A stretch of DNA of 15,147 nucleotides, taken from positions 1 to 15,147 of the forward strand of contig JAUYCY010000193.1 of NCBI GenBank assembly GCA_030692055.1, given 5' to 3'. The notes beneath the pieces were generated by a model. That model saw only the letters and a program-made list of their open reading frames with translations. It had not been told where the DNA came from and did not search any database. Below, one piece after another: positions 1 to 7,149 of this stretch. The number at the start of each line of letters is the position of its first letter. Within the stretch, counting starts at the first letter, position 1. Origin of the DNA: Candidatus Omnitrophota bacterium (GTDB lineage: Bacteria > Omnitrophota > Koll11 > Duberdicusellales > 4484-171). Both the position numbers and the translations under genes were made by a program.

Positions 1-217
1 TGGCCAGAAGAATAAAAAAAACAACTACAAAAAATATGGAAATACCCAAATACTGTCTCTTCAAATAGGCCTGAGCCCCCACCCGCACTGCTTGTGCGAT
101 TTCCCTCATCTTATCCGTGCCCTCATCCATTCTCAGGATGCTTAAGACTAGATAAAAGGCAAAACCTAAAGCCATAATCGAACCCACCGGTGCTAACAAC
201 AACAGATCAAAACTCAT
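1..217 (-). CDS. hppA: Membrane-bound proton/sodium-translocating pyrophosphatase, N-terminal part (cut by window edge)
   Basis: This is the first 72 codons of an ion-pumping inorganic pyrophosphatase, which couples PPi hydrolysis to H+ or Na+ export across the inner membrane. The visible part starts with a hydrophobic helix (LLLLAPVGSIMALGFAFYLV region, residues 5-24). The family's typical stretch follows, with MDEGTDKM at about 30-37, VGAQAYLKRQY at about 46-56, and then the start of a second helix. The ATG at 217-215 is preceded by AAAGGAG at 233-227, a well-spaced ribosome binding site. The rest lies outside the window, so K+ dependence and the pumped ion cannot be judged. A broken copy of the same 5' end lies at about 1782-1866. 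Confidence 0.9.
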   Translation of the reverse strand, partial: MSFDLLLLAPVGSIMALGFAFYLVLSILRMDEGTDKMREIAQAVRVGAQAYLKRQYLGISIFFVVVFFILLA

Positions 218-280
218 TTTACTACACTCCTTTCAAAAATAAACTCAACACAATTAATTCTTTAAGTAAAAATTTTTAAT

Positions 281-308
281 ATGTTAACACAAAAACTATG
301 CTTGTCAA
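281..308 (-). promoter_or_regulatory. Candidate sigma70 promoter for hppA
   Basis: On the minus strand TTGACA (308-303) is followed after 16 bases by TAACAT (286-281). This would start transcription near 275 and give a leader of about 55 bases before the hppA ATG. The -35 box is consensus and the -10 box is weaker. Confidence 0.5.
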
Positions 309-328
309 TAACAATTGCACTATCCGAA

Positions 329-357
329 TTGACAAACTATACTGAAGAATATATAAT
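329..357 (+). promoter_or_regulatory. Consensus sigma70 promoter facing the S26-like peptidase gene
   Basis: TTGACA at 329-334 and TATAAT at 352-357 are separated by exactly 17 bases, a perfect consensus match. A transcript would start near 364 and run about 200 bases before the ATG at 568. With the hppA promoter it makes the 218-567 gap a divergent promoter region. That gap also holds a GGGAGGAG ribosome-binding-site-like sequence (about 481-488) with no ATG behind it, and a 14-base perfect palindrome GGGATATATATCCC (502-515). I see no convincing gene in the gap. A 34-codon frame (457-561) lacks its own ribosome binding site. Confidence 0.7.
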
Positions 358-567
358 ATTAAACAAACTAAACATTCGCGTATAAACTAATAAATATATC
401 TTTTTATTTTTAATGATAAAAATACCTGAAAATAAAATAATTTTTTAGCGCAAAAAATGATTCTGTATATTTTAACCTTATGGGAGGAGCATAATTCCCT
501 GGGGATATATATCCCTGAGTCACAAAAGAACGGTATTTATAGAAACTTAGCGTATTATTAAATAACA

Positions 568-1059
568 ATGTCGCTTATAACAAAAGATATTATATCAGAT
601 TTCCTCAGAAATAATAGCTCCTTATGCATGCAAGCAACTGGTGACAGCATGTGGCCTTTTATTCGGGAAGGCGATTCAATATCATTCAAAATAGTTAATT
701 TTAAAAATATCCGTACAGGTGATATAGCTGTATATATTAAAAATAAAAATATACCTCTTATTATTTCTCATAGGATTATTAAGAAAACAGATGACGCATT
801 AATAATAAAGAGTGATGGCGCGCTTTTTCATTATGACATTATTCACGAAGATGCTTTGATTGGCAGGTTAAAAAGCATAACAAGAGACGGCAAAAGCATT
901 AGATTGGACAATAGAATTCATGACATATTAAATAAAATAATCGCTTGGTTTTCTTTAAACATACCAGTTGTCCTGTTTATTTTTAAACATTCTTTCTTTT
1001 TGCTATTTTTTTTATTAAAATGCCTGGATAGAATAATCCATGGCAAAACAAAAGTATAG
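568..1059 (+). CDS. S24/S26-like signal peptidase (possible RiPP leader peptidase)
   Basis: This 163-residue protein resembles the small serine peptidases of the S26 signal peptidase / S24 LexA superfamily. The nucleophile motif GDSMWPFI puts Ser at residue 27. SHRII places a His at 68 and KSDGA an Asp at 83, matching the Ser-His-Asp arrangement of SipW/eukaryotic-type signal peptidases rather than the Ser-Lys pair. Residues about 119-152 are strongly hydrophobic and could be a C-terminal membrane anchor. It is the only clear plus-strand gene, convergent with the 44-residue precursor gene at 1105-1239, and its likely job is cutting that or a related precursor. No ribosome binding site precedes the ATG, so the start is uncertain, but the N-terminal helix before the Ser motif fits the family. 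Confidence 0.75.
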   Translation: MSLITKDIISDFLRNNSSLCMQATGDSMWPFIREGDSISFKIVNFKNIRTGDIAVYIKNKNIPLIISHRIIKKTDDALIIKSDGALFHYDIIHEDALIGRLKSITRDGKSIRLDNRIHDILNKIIAWFSLNIPVVLFIFKHSFFLLFFLLKCLDRIIHGKTKV

Positions 1060-1104
1060 GATTTCTTGAAAATCTATGATTTAAGATTTATACAACTTAA
1101 TATA

Positions 1105-1239
1105 CTAAGATGCGACTTTAGGGTTTGGATTTTCCCAAGCGCAACAAATTTTACAAAATGCGATTGCTAATTTTTCCTCAGCAATTATGCATGGCTTAAC
1201 ATAAATCTTTTTAGCATTTTTCTTTGGATTAGTTTTCAT
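1105..1239 (-). CDS. Cys-containing RiPP precursor peptide, 44 residues (second locus)
   Basis: A short gene of 44 codons plus TAG. The ATG at 1239-1237 has AAGAGG (1250-1245) five bases upstream. The N-terminal half is Lys-rich and leader-like, with KPCII and an EEK patch around residues 15-23. The second half holds Cys29, Cys32 and Cys33 (plus Cys17) and Trp35, and the peptide ends in Ser44. The layout of Lys-rich start, KPxI, acidic patch, hydrophobic LA, then Cys motif parallels the precursor at 7150-7326. It begins 19 bases after the stop of a SPASM-domain remnant (1259-1510), the neighbour expected for a radical SAM-modified peptide. The function as a precursor is inferred from this context. 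With its dedicated maturase destroyed, it may be orphaned or served by the enzymes of the main cluster. Confidence 0.65.
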   Translation of the reverse strand: MKTNPKKNAKKIYVKPCIIAEEKLAIAFCKICCAWENPNPKVAS

Positions 1240-1258
1240 CTATACCTCTTTTTTTTAA

Positions 1259-1510
1259 CTAATTATCTATTATGGGTTTTAAACATGATGCATTCGCTAG
1301 GTTGCTTTTGGTTAGGAACACTACAGCTGGACAATGCTTGCAATAAGAATTTAACTTGCACTCATTGCATACCCTAGGCTCTTGAAGCAACGTTTCTCTT
1401 AATATTGATAACATTTTAGATTCTTTCCAAATTTCTTTAAAACTTTTATTTCTTATATTTCCAGCTGATATACGCAAACTAGTGCAGGAATATACTTCTC
1501 CGCAAGGACC
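1259..1510 (-). pseudogene. Remnant of a radical SAM/SPASM peptide maturase (C-terminal SPASM domain only)
   Basis: The open frame reads from just after an in-frame TAG (1513-1511). It gives a typical SPASM segment: GPCGEVYSC, then a GNIRNKSFKEIW stretch, then a C-x2-C-x5-C-x2-CP pattern and a final Cys. These are the auxiliary iron-sulfur ligands of peptide-modifying radical SAM enzymes. The whole radical SAM core, including the CxxxCxxC motif, is missing. An ATG at 1477 exists inside the domain but would give a useless fragment. The upstream end runs out of frame into an HPr-kinase-like remnant, so an internal deletion has probably fused two genes. Confidence 0.7.
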
Positions 1511-1685
1511 CTATAACAGTAAACTTTTTTTTAAATTCAGATAAACTTACATGATTTATTTCTATATAGTATTGTGGTATTTTTTCAACAATAAATAGAG
1601 AAAATTCTTCTTTTATAGCCCTAAATAAACATGGATTATCTATTCTGATAGAAAATACCAAATTACATATTTCAATATTAATCAT
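1479..1685 (-). pseudogene. Remnant of HPr-kinase-like protein (N-terminal piece)
   Basis: From the ATG at 1685 the frame gives about 68 residues starting MINIEICNLVFSIRID. The alternation of beta-type strands (INIEI, LVFSIRI, FSLFIVE, YYIEI) resembles the region that begins the HPr-kinase-like half of the fusion enzyme at 4965-6917 (its residues about 363-410). The frame stops before any P-loop. Its last residues overlap, in another frame, the SPASM remnant at 1259-1510. I read it as the 5' end of a kinase gene joined by deletion to the 3' end of a radical SAM gene. The similarity is weak by eye, so the identity is moderate. An alternative TTG start at 1721 adds 12 residues. Confidence 0.45.
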
Positions 1686-1781
1686 GTAATATATATTAGC
1701 ACTTAATAGTCTTAAATACAAATAGTACGATACTTAAGTAAAGTCATAGTTTTATGAGACAAGTGCACAGCGTTCCGCTTC

Positions 1782-1866
1782 CTCAAGATACTTAAGGCCG
1801 ATAGAACGCAAAACCTAAAGCTAAAATCGAACCTACCGGTGCCAATAACAATCACTCGATGCTAAG
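1782..1866 (-). pseudogene. Broken duplicate of the hppA 5' end
   Basis: Bases 1800-1849 match 151-200 at 43 of 50 positions, and the match continues with one missing base to about 1782. The translated frame still shows LLLAPVGSI and ALGFAFY as in hppA. However, a TGA sits where the start should lead in, the ATG is lost, and a one-base deletion shifts the frame after FAFY. Similarity ends abruptly before the MDEGTDKM region. The piece begins directly after the stop of the third radical SAM gene (1875). Confidence 0.8.
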
Positions 1867-1874
1867 AACTTTTT

Positions 1875-2999
1875 TTATTTTACTATTTCTTTTACCAACC
1901 CCTCTGCTCGAGCATGAGCAACCTCACAAAAATAGTCAACCGGCATGTCTAATTCCCCTGTCTCAAGATAGGCATGGGCCGGGCACCACATACACAGGTT
2001 TATTATCGGGCACTTTCTGCATTTGGCGAGAAACTCTTTTCTCTTTGAATGCATATCCCTGACCTTCAAAGTGAAGTTCTCGAAAGCATCCTTTAGGCTC
2101 TCTTTCTTCAGGTCAACTACGCAATCCGGATGGCACAATGAAGAGCATAACCGGAAAAAACCGTCGTAACTCACGGTAAAACTGCCCTGACCCGCCCCGC
2201 AATGAAAGAGGTGATCGCAGTTTATATGGGAAAAATCCGGATTTATAAGTTTACTACAGTTTTTTTCGAGCGCCGCCGAGCGTTCGGAATCCAACTTTTC
2301 CAGGGCAACTATTTCTTTTGGGGAAAGCCGTTCCCGCTGTATCTGACGGTTTCTTGCCGCATCGCCGTCAAACCTTAGATGCAAAAACGGGTCAAAACGA
2401 AAATAGTCCTTGGTTCTTTCCCGGCAAAACCGCGCAATCTCAGGCAACTCGTGGACATTTGAACGCAGAGCCATTGCCTTAAGGCGGACCTTAATGTTGT
2501 TTTTAAGCAAAAGGCTCAAGCCGAACTTAAAAGCACGAAAGGAGCCGGAATTCCCGGTTACTTTCTCATAGGTTTCCTTAGTTACGCCATATACCGTTAC
2601 TTCAATATCGCGCGGAGGATACCTTTTAAAAAATTTAATATGCTCTTGGGTAATTAAGGTAGCGTTGGTAAAAACCGATATCAAAAGCCCTTTTTTCTTA
2701 ATATAGAGGTAAATATCAAAGAAATCCTCTCTTAGCAATGGCTCACCACCTGTAATCAAACACCATAAAGCCCCTAATTCAACTGCCTGATCAACTATAT
2801 TTTTTATTTCCTTAAAAGAAAGCTCATTACTAATGGTTTCTTTATCATTGGCCGGCAGGTTTATATAGCAATGCCGGCAATTATTGTTGCAGCGGGCAGT
2901 AATCTCCAAATCAAAAGAAACAAGGTTCCTTTGATTCTTAAATTTTCTCCAAAGAGAGAACCCGGACAGAGGAACTGAGTTTATAAAAGAATTTTGGAT
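1875..2999 (-). CDS. Radical SAM/SPASM peptide maturase, third in cluster (start codon unusual)
   Basis: A radical SAM enzyme with a C-terminal SPASM extension, expected to bind one SAM-cleaving [4Fe-4S] cluster and auxiliary clusters and to modify the precursor peptide. CNNNCRHC supplies the CxxxCxxC motif and TGGEPLLR the SAM-binding GGEP. Near the C-terminus CRKC, a Cys five residues on, CMWCP and a last Cys form the SPASM set. It is a close paralog of the protein at 3782-4957. No ATG precedes the motif: the first canonical-type codon is TTG at 2909, which would start only seven residues before Cys1 and has no well-placed ribosome binding site. An ATC at 2999-2997 with AAGGAG nine bases upstream (3014-3009) restores an N-terminus of the paralog's length, with SLW at the same place, so I use it. 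It overlaps the peptidase gene by 19 bases. Confidence 0.8.
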   Translation of the reverse strand: MQNSFINSVPLSGFSLWRKFKNQRNLVSFDLEITARCNNNCRHCYINLPANDKETISNELSFKEIKNIVDQAVELGALWCLITGGEPLLREDFFDIYLYIKKKGLLISVFTNATLITQEHIKFFKRYPPRDIEVTVYGVTKETYEKVTGNSGSFRAFKFGLSLLLKNNIKVRLKAMALRSNVHELPEIARFCRERTKDYFRFDPFLHLRFDGDAARNRQIQRERLSPKEIVALEKLDSERSAALEKNCSKLINPDFSHINCDHLFHCGAGQGSFTVSYDGFFRLCSSLCHPDCVVDLKKESLKDAFENFTLKVRDMHSKRKEFLAKCRKCPIINLCMWCPAHAYLETGELDMPVDYFCEVAHARAEGLVKEIVK

Positions 3000-3475
3000 T
3001 TTATTAATCTCCTTGCAGAAAAAAGAACCTGTTTACAGCACCAAAAACAAAAAGGTAGCAGCTTTAGTTTACTTAAGAAACCTATAAGAAACCGCTCAAA
3101 GCCAAGGCCAAGCTTAATCAACTTACCATTTCTCTCTATGGCAGTTACAACTCCCAGGATATTCTTTCTGGGAATCAGGCCGGCTGCTTCAGTAATATTG
3201 TCCCCTTTTATAAAATAGGAATTTCCCTTTTTCCCTATGACTCTATGGATAACAAACTTTCCTGAACAGGGGTTTATAAATGCTGCTGATTGCCCAAAAC
3301 CAATCGTAGAGTTATGAATAGGAGAAACTGTAACTACATCTTTATCTTTAATAAGAGGCGACATACTGAAACCATTAACTTGAAACCGAAAAGACGCGCC
3401 TTTAGCAAAAACTGACTGCAGCAATCCAGCTAAATCCATCGCGGAAAGCAGAATCTCATTCTGTTGCAGCAACAA
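2981..3475 (-). CDS. S24/S26-like signal peptidase of the main RiPP cluster
   Basis: A 164-residue serine peptidase of the S26/S24 superfamily. NGFSMSPLI places Ser at residue 37, FVIHRVI places His at 77 and IKGDN places Asp at 92, again the Ser-His-Asp type. The C-terminal stretch (about 128-150) is hydrophobic and may attach it to the membrane. Between the PqqD-like gene and the third radical SAM gene, its likely role is leader removal, since the cluster's ABC transporter has no C39 peptidase domain. The TTG start at 3475 is favoured because AAGGAG (3486-3481) lies five bases upstream, inside the preceding gene, with which it overlaps by 20 bases. An ATG at 3439 is possible but lacks such a site. 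Confidence 0.8.
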   Translation of the reverse strand: MLLQQNEILLSAMDLAGLLQSVFAKGASFRFQVNGFSMSPLIKDKDVVTVSPIHNSTIGFGQSAAFINPCSGKFVIHRVIGKKGNSYFIKGDNITEAAGLIPRKNILGVVTAIERNGKLIKLGLGFERFLIGFLSKLKLLPFCFWCCKQVLFSARRLIKSKILL

Positions 3476-3764
3476 TCATTCTCCTTTTTAACAGCTCTTC
3501 AGTAAGCCCTAGAACATCCTTTTCGATTTCTTCAATTGGTGCCTCAAACTCCGCGGATAACTCCAGCGCAATCTCTTTGAAATTTTTTTTTCCATCCAAT
3601 CTTTTCCAGATTGCCCTACCGGTTTCATTGAGAGAGAATATTGCATTTTCTAAGTCGCCTATGCCTGAAGTTATAGGTATAATAATAAATTCGCCCTGTA
3701 CATCACGGGCTACCACGTCTTCAGACGATTTATAAATTGCATTAATATCAACTTTCTTTTCCAT
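3456..3764 (-). CDS. PqqD-like RiPP leader-recognition protein
   Basis: A 102-residue protein of the PqqD family, a winged-helix RiPP recognition element that binds precursor leaders and presents them to the radical SAM maturase. The family signature is clear: FSLNETGRAIWKRLDG at about 43-58, followed by KNFKEIALEL and a last helix with DVLGLTEELLKRRMIV. It is free-standing rather than fused to a maturase, so it may serve several of the three radical SAM enzymes. The ATG at 3764 is chosen over a GTG at 3770 because AGGAG (3778-3774) then sits nine bases away rather than three. The 3' end overlaps the peptidase gene by 20 bases. Confidence 0.88.
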   Translation of the reverse strand: MEKKVDINAIYKSSEDVVARDVQGEFIIIPITSGIGDLENAIFSLNETGRAIWKRLDGKKNFKEIALELSAEFEAPIEEIEKDVLGLTEELLKRRMIVAATE

Positions 3765-3781
3765 AAGCACTATCTCCTATT

Positions 3782-4957
3782 CTAACTATTTGTAAAATTA
3801 TTTATTCTCTCCTTCCAATCTTCCACCTCCCAGGCTTTCTCGTTTTCTTCAATCAAACCAAGAAATCGTGCTTGAGCATGGGCAATTTCGCACAGATATT
3901 CAACCGGCGTATCCAAAGTGCCGTGCTCCATCCACGAGTTTGCCGGGCACTGCTCGCAGAGGCCCCTTAAGAAACATTTGGCGCAACGCCGAAGATATTC
4001 TGGATCATTGGCTTTTTTCTCTCTCATCTTTGGAAAAAAATTTTCCAGCGCATCTTTAAACGAACCTGCTTTGAGATTATAAACGCACTCCGGATACCTG
4101 AGCATCATACAAGACTGGAAGTTACCGTAAGCATCTACACATCCGCTGCCTAAGCCTGAACCGCAGGAAAAAAGTTTATCACTCGCCGAATGCATAAATT
4201 TAACGCAAAACTCCTTTATTTCTCTGGTATACTCATCTTTTCTGCGCATCAAAACCTTAAGGCCTTCCTGCGTGGATAAACGTAAACTTCTTATGCATCT
4301 ATTCTTCTTTTCTTCCCTGCGGTTACGCAAGTGAAAAAACATAGAATATGACGGCGGCTTATCCATCCCAGGAATAGTCGCTGCCCACTTTTCAAACTCA
4401 TCTATCTCTTCTTTATTTGGCGGGAGTAACGCTGCCTTGACTACAAAAGGAACTTTTTTCTCCAAAAGCAGGTTTATCCCTCTCCAGCAGGCATCAAATG
4501 AGCCAGCTGTGCGTGTTACTGCCTCATAGGAACTCTTTTTCATTCCATAAACGCTAATTTCAATTTTTTCTAATGGCACGATATATGTAAATAAATCCGC
4601 CAGCTGGGGTGTAATCAAGGTGGCATTAGTAAAAATTAAAACCGTTAGGCCCAATCTTCTGGCGAATAAATACAGCTCCGTAAAATCCTCCCTTAAAAGC
4701 GGCTCCCCCCCGGTAAACCTTACGGTCAGATAACCTAAAGCTGCGGCTTCTTTGAGAATATTCTTGACTTCTTCGGTAGAAAGCTCTTTGTTCTTCGCAT
4801 TCATATCATCCACAGGCAAATTTATACAGCAATGGATACAATTATTATTACAACGCTCAGTAAGTTCCATAACCAATCTGCCTAAAAGAGGAGACTTGGT
4901 CTTCCATAGGGATGCATGGTTATTTTTTTTAGTTACAACATAACTATTGGTTGACAT
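3782..4957 (-). CDS. Radical SAM/SPASM peptide maturase, second in cluster
   Basis: A 391-residue radical SAM enzyme with SPASM domain. The CxxxCxxC motif is Cys36, Cys40 and Cys43 (CNNNCIHC) and GGEP lies at 83-86. The SPASM region has Cys at 265, 273 and 283, then CAKC at 325-328, 334, CP at 337-338 and a last Cys at 356. Its overall plan matches PqqE/AnSME/sactionine-type peptide maturases. Such enzymes form thioether or C-C crosslinks or epimerise residues, but the exact reaction cannot be read from sequence. It starts seven bases after the fusion enzyme's stop and ends shortly before the PqqD-like gene, so it is cotranscribed. It is similar throughout to the enzyme at 1875-2999, suggesting duplication and division of labour. 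Confidence 0.88.
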   Translation of the reverse strand: MSTNSYVVTKKNNHASLWKTKSPLLGRLVMELTERCNNNCIHCCINLPVDDMNAKNKELSTEEVKNILKEAAALGYLTVRFTGGEPLLREDFTELYLFARRLGLTVLIFTNATLITPQLADLFTYIVPLEKIEISVYGMKKSSYEAVTRTAGSFDACWRGINLLLEKKVPFVVKAALLPPNKEEIDEFEKWAATIPGMDKPPSYSMFFHLRNRREEKKNRCIRSLRLSTQEGLKVLMRRKDEYTREIKEFCVKFMHSASDKLFSCGSGLGSGCVDAYGNFQSCMMLRYPECVYNLKAGSFKDALENFFPKMREKKANDPEYLRRCAKCFLRGLCEQCPANSWMEHGTLDTPVEYLCEIAHAQARFLGLIEENEKAWEVEDWKERINNFTNS

Positions 4958-4964
4958 TTTTAAC

Positions 4965-6917
4965 CTACAAATCTTCTAACAGATTAATTACCCTTCCACT
5001 CTTGTCAAAATAAAGTTCATAACAGGGAATTGTATTGCTGACACTCTCCAAAAGCGCCAAAGACTTCTCCCACCAATCCACAGTAACAAAAGGCCTTATC
5101 AGGTGGGCCAAAAGTTTTCTGGCGATTATTTTTTTATCTTTCAGAGGCTCTAAATAATTCCTATCGGATTTATTCAAAAATAAAATTGCTTTTAAAGGCG
5201 CGGAGTTTGCTGATATATCCGGCACATCCCCGTGGCTCCACGTTCCGTAAATCTTGAAACCATCGGGCTGTTTCCTGATAATAATCCTATCATCGCAAAG
5301 TATCTCAGCATTACCTTTTAAAATGGTTGCCATTGTGGATTTGCCCGCTTCAGCATGCCCCACAAAAAGCAGACCATTGCCCTTGAAATTCACGCCGCAG
5401 GAATGCAAATAACAGCCATCCCTATTAGCTAAAACACGCGCGAGGAGTATTTGGTCTGAAGAAAACATAGTCAGAGAGTGTAAATTCCCTTTTAAGAATG
5501 TTCCTTCCTCATCTCTGTAAATTCTGGCACGGGTATGGTCGGAATTAAATGCTGCAACGCGGTGCAGGCTTTTATCCCCTTGTATCGGCGAAATCCCTAA
5601 ATAAATCCATGAGCCGTTGTTTTTATATATTGCCCAGGGAGGCTTGCGGTAAACCTCATTCGCTAAACCTTTGCCATCTAAATCAGGAAGCGAAAAATGA
5701 AGCCGGATAGAAATATTGTCTTTTCCGGGGCCCTTAACCTCAAATTGTTTAAATTTGGAATTGAATGTATCGTTTTTTATTGGTAAATCCGATTCTACTT
5801 GTATGGTAATATCCGCAATTTTAAAGTAACGCCGATGGTTTTTCTGCCAGTTCTCTTTGAATTTTCTGTTTTCTTTGGCTATAGCGCAGAGATATTCGAC
5901 CTTTTTATTAAAATCTCTGTGCTCTAGATATCCATAAACCGGGCAAAAACGGCAGTCTTTCTTGAATTCACAGAAACTGCAATTATTTTTATATTCTTCT
6001 GTAATTTTTACTTTTGTAGCTAAGGAAGGGATGAAATTATCCCAACAGTCTTGAAAATTCCCCTTTCTTAAATCATAACGCACTTCATCATCTTTGATAA
6101 AACGACAGAAAGTCATCTTGCCGTAAGGGTCAATATGGAAATTGCGGCGGTTATTTACACAGGAGAAAAATAGGTATTCGCCGTTCGTCACTTGATGGCA
6201 ACCGCTATTCTCTTTCTTAATCCATTCCTCATAGGACAAATTCGGCTTATCCAGTTCAACTACTTCTTTGGGTGGCAGCCTTTGGTGGATTATTTCGGCA
6301 TTCCTTTGCCTATCACCGGATGCAGAAAGAAATAACCAGGGCGCCCCTATCCTGTAATACTTGCTTAAAGATTCTGCTAATTTTACCATCTCTTTAAATT
6401 GATGGTAGCTATCTTTCATTGGGATAAGTTGAACTATAAAACCCGCTCCTGTTTCTTTCAGATAAGCGAATCCGCGCATAGTTGCCTCAAATGAGCCGGG
6501 ATTGCAGGTAATATGGTCGTGAACTTCGGCAGTTGCGCCATAAAGCGCGACCATTTTCACCCCTTTTCTTGCCATAAGTTTTGCTATTTTAGGCGTAATC
6601 AAAGTGCCATTGGTATTTATAGAATAAGAATTGGAATGATTAGTAATATAATCAAATATCTCTGAGAAATCCGGCCTTAACATCGGCTCGCCACCAGAAA
6701 TATACCACTTGCGGCAGCCCATTTTCCGTGCCTCATCGGCAATTTTCCTTATCTCTTCAAAAGTAAGTTCTTCTCTCTTCTCTGAAGAATCTGGCGGGAT
6801 TCTCAACCAGCAATGCCGGCAGTTATTATTACAGCGGTAGGTAAGGTCAATACTGCCTTCTAAAGGCAGGCGGGGCAAATTATTTATTTTTATTTCTTTC
6901 AGATACTCTTGTATCAT
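4965..6917 (-). CDS. Fusion of radical SAM/SPASM maturase and HPr-kinase-like domain
   Basis: This 650-residue protein joins two RiPP enzymes. Residues 1 to about 355 are a radical SAM/SPASM enzyme: Cys29, Cys33 and Cys36 form CxxxCxxC, SGGEP is at 74-78, and SPASM Cys lie at 253, 271, 313, 316, 322, 325 and 344. Residues about 363-650 resemble HPr kinase/phosphorylase homologs: a beta-rich N-terminal part, then GHAEAGKST at 520-528 as the P-loop, CDDR at 541-544, and a helical end. Free-standing HPr-kinase homologs in lasso peptide clusters phosphorylate the C-terminal Ser of the precursor. The precursor upstream ends in Ser, so a similar role is a reasonable inference. The gene is the first enzyme after the precursor. 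Its ATG at 6917 lacks a clear ribosome binding site but overlaps (ATGA) the stop of a 12-codon frame at 6914-6952. Confidence 0.85.
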   Translation of the reverse strand: MIQEYLKEIKINNLPRLPLEGSIDLTYRCNNNCRHCWLRIPPDSSEKREELTFEEIRKIADEARKMGCRKWYISGGEPMLRPDFSEIFDYITNHSNSYSINTNGTLITPKIAKLMARKGVKMVALYGATAEVHDHITCNPGSFEATMRGFAYLKETGAGFIVQLIPMKDSYHQFKEMVKLAESLSKYYRIGAPWLFLSASGDRQRNAEIIHQRLPPKEVVELDKPNLSYEEWIKKENSGCHQVTNGEYLFFSCVNNRRNFHIDPYGKMTFCRFIKDDEVRYDLRKGNFQDCWDNFIPSLATKVKITEEYKNNCSFCEFKKDCRFCPVYGYLEHRDFNKKVEYLCAIAKENRKFKENWQKNHRRYFKIADITIQVESDLPIKNDTFNSKFKQFEVKGPGKDNISIRLHFSLPDLDGKGLANEVYRKPPWAIYKNNGSWIYLGISPIQGDKSLHRVAAFNSDHTRARIYRDEEGTFLKGNLHSLTMFSSDQILLARVLANRDGCYLHSCGVNFKGNGLLFVGHAEAGKSTMATILKGNAEILCDDRIIIRKQPDGFKIYGTWSHGDVPDISANSAPLKAILFLNKSDRNYLEPLKDKKIIARKLLAHLIRPFVTVDWWEKSLALLESVSNTIPCYELYFDKSGRVINLLEDL

Positions 6918-6968
6918 ATTTCAATTATAAGTAGAGACTTATCTTGGTTCATACTTTTTAAGAAAATT

Positions 6969-7008
6969 AGGGCGGGCAACAATTTAAAAACAAATCCCCA
7001 CCCGCCCT
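6969..7008 (-). terminator. GC-rich hairpin between precursor and maturase genes, possible attenuator
   Basis: AGGGCGGG (6969-6976) and CCCGCCCT (7001-7008) are perfect eight-base inverted repeats around a 24-base loop. On the minus strand the stem is followed by AATTTTCTT, only a partial U-tract. A leaky terminator here would make more precursor than enzyme message, as in many RiPP operons. An RNA-processing or stability hairpin is the alternative. Confidence 0.45.
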
Positions 7009-7050
7009 TTGCATTACCCCAAAGAGAGGTCTTGCATAGCCCCTTATACT

Positions 7051-7087
7051 ACGCAGGTAGAATCCGTAGATTCTTACCACCTTTGCG
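7051..7087 (-). repeat. Imperfect hairpin downstream of the precursor gene
   Basis: GGTAGAATC (7056-7064) pairs with GATTCTTACC (7069-7078) with one bulged base around a CGTA loop. Outer ACGCA/TGCGT arms can extend the stem. It lies in the 232-base spacer between the precursor stop and the first maturase, which holds no convincing gene. It may protect the precursor mRNA 3' end. Confidence 0.4.
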
Positions 7088-7149
7088 TTAGCATTGAGCG
7101 AAGTTGAAGGACCAAAAGCCAAAGAAACCAAGGGCTAATGGGGGAGGAC

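Noticed and set aside
457..561. 34-codon plus-strand frame just before the S26-like peptidase
   Set aside because: There is no ribosome binding site before its ATG and no recognisable leader or core pattern. It is kept only as a possible coupling frame.
1060..1100. Weak AAATCT/AGATTT hairpin after the S26-like gene as terminator
   Set aside because: The six A/T-rich pairs with no U-run are too weak to call.
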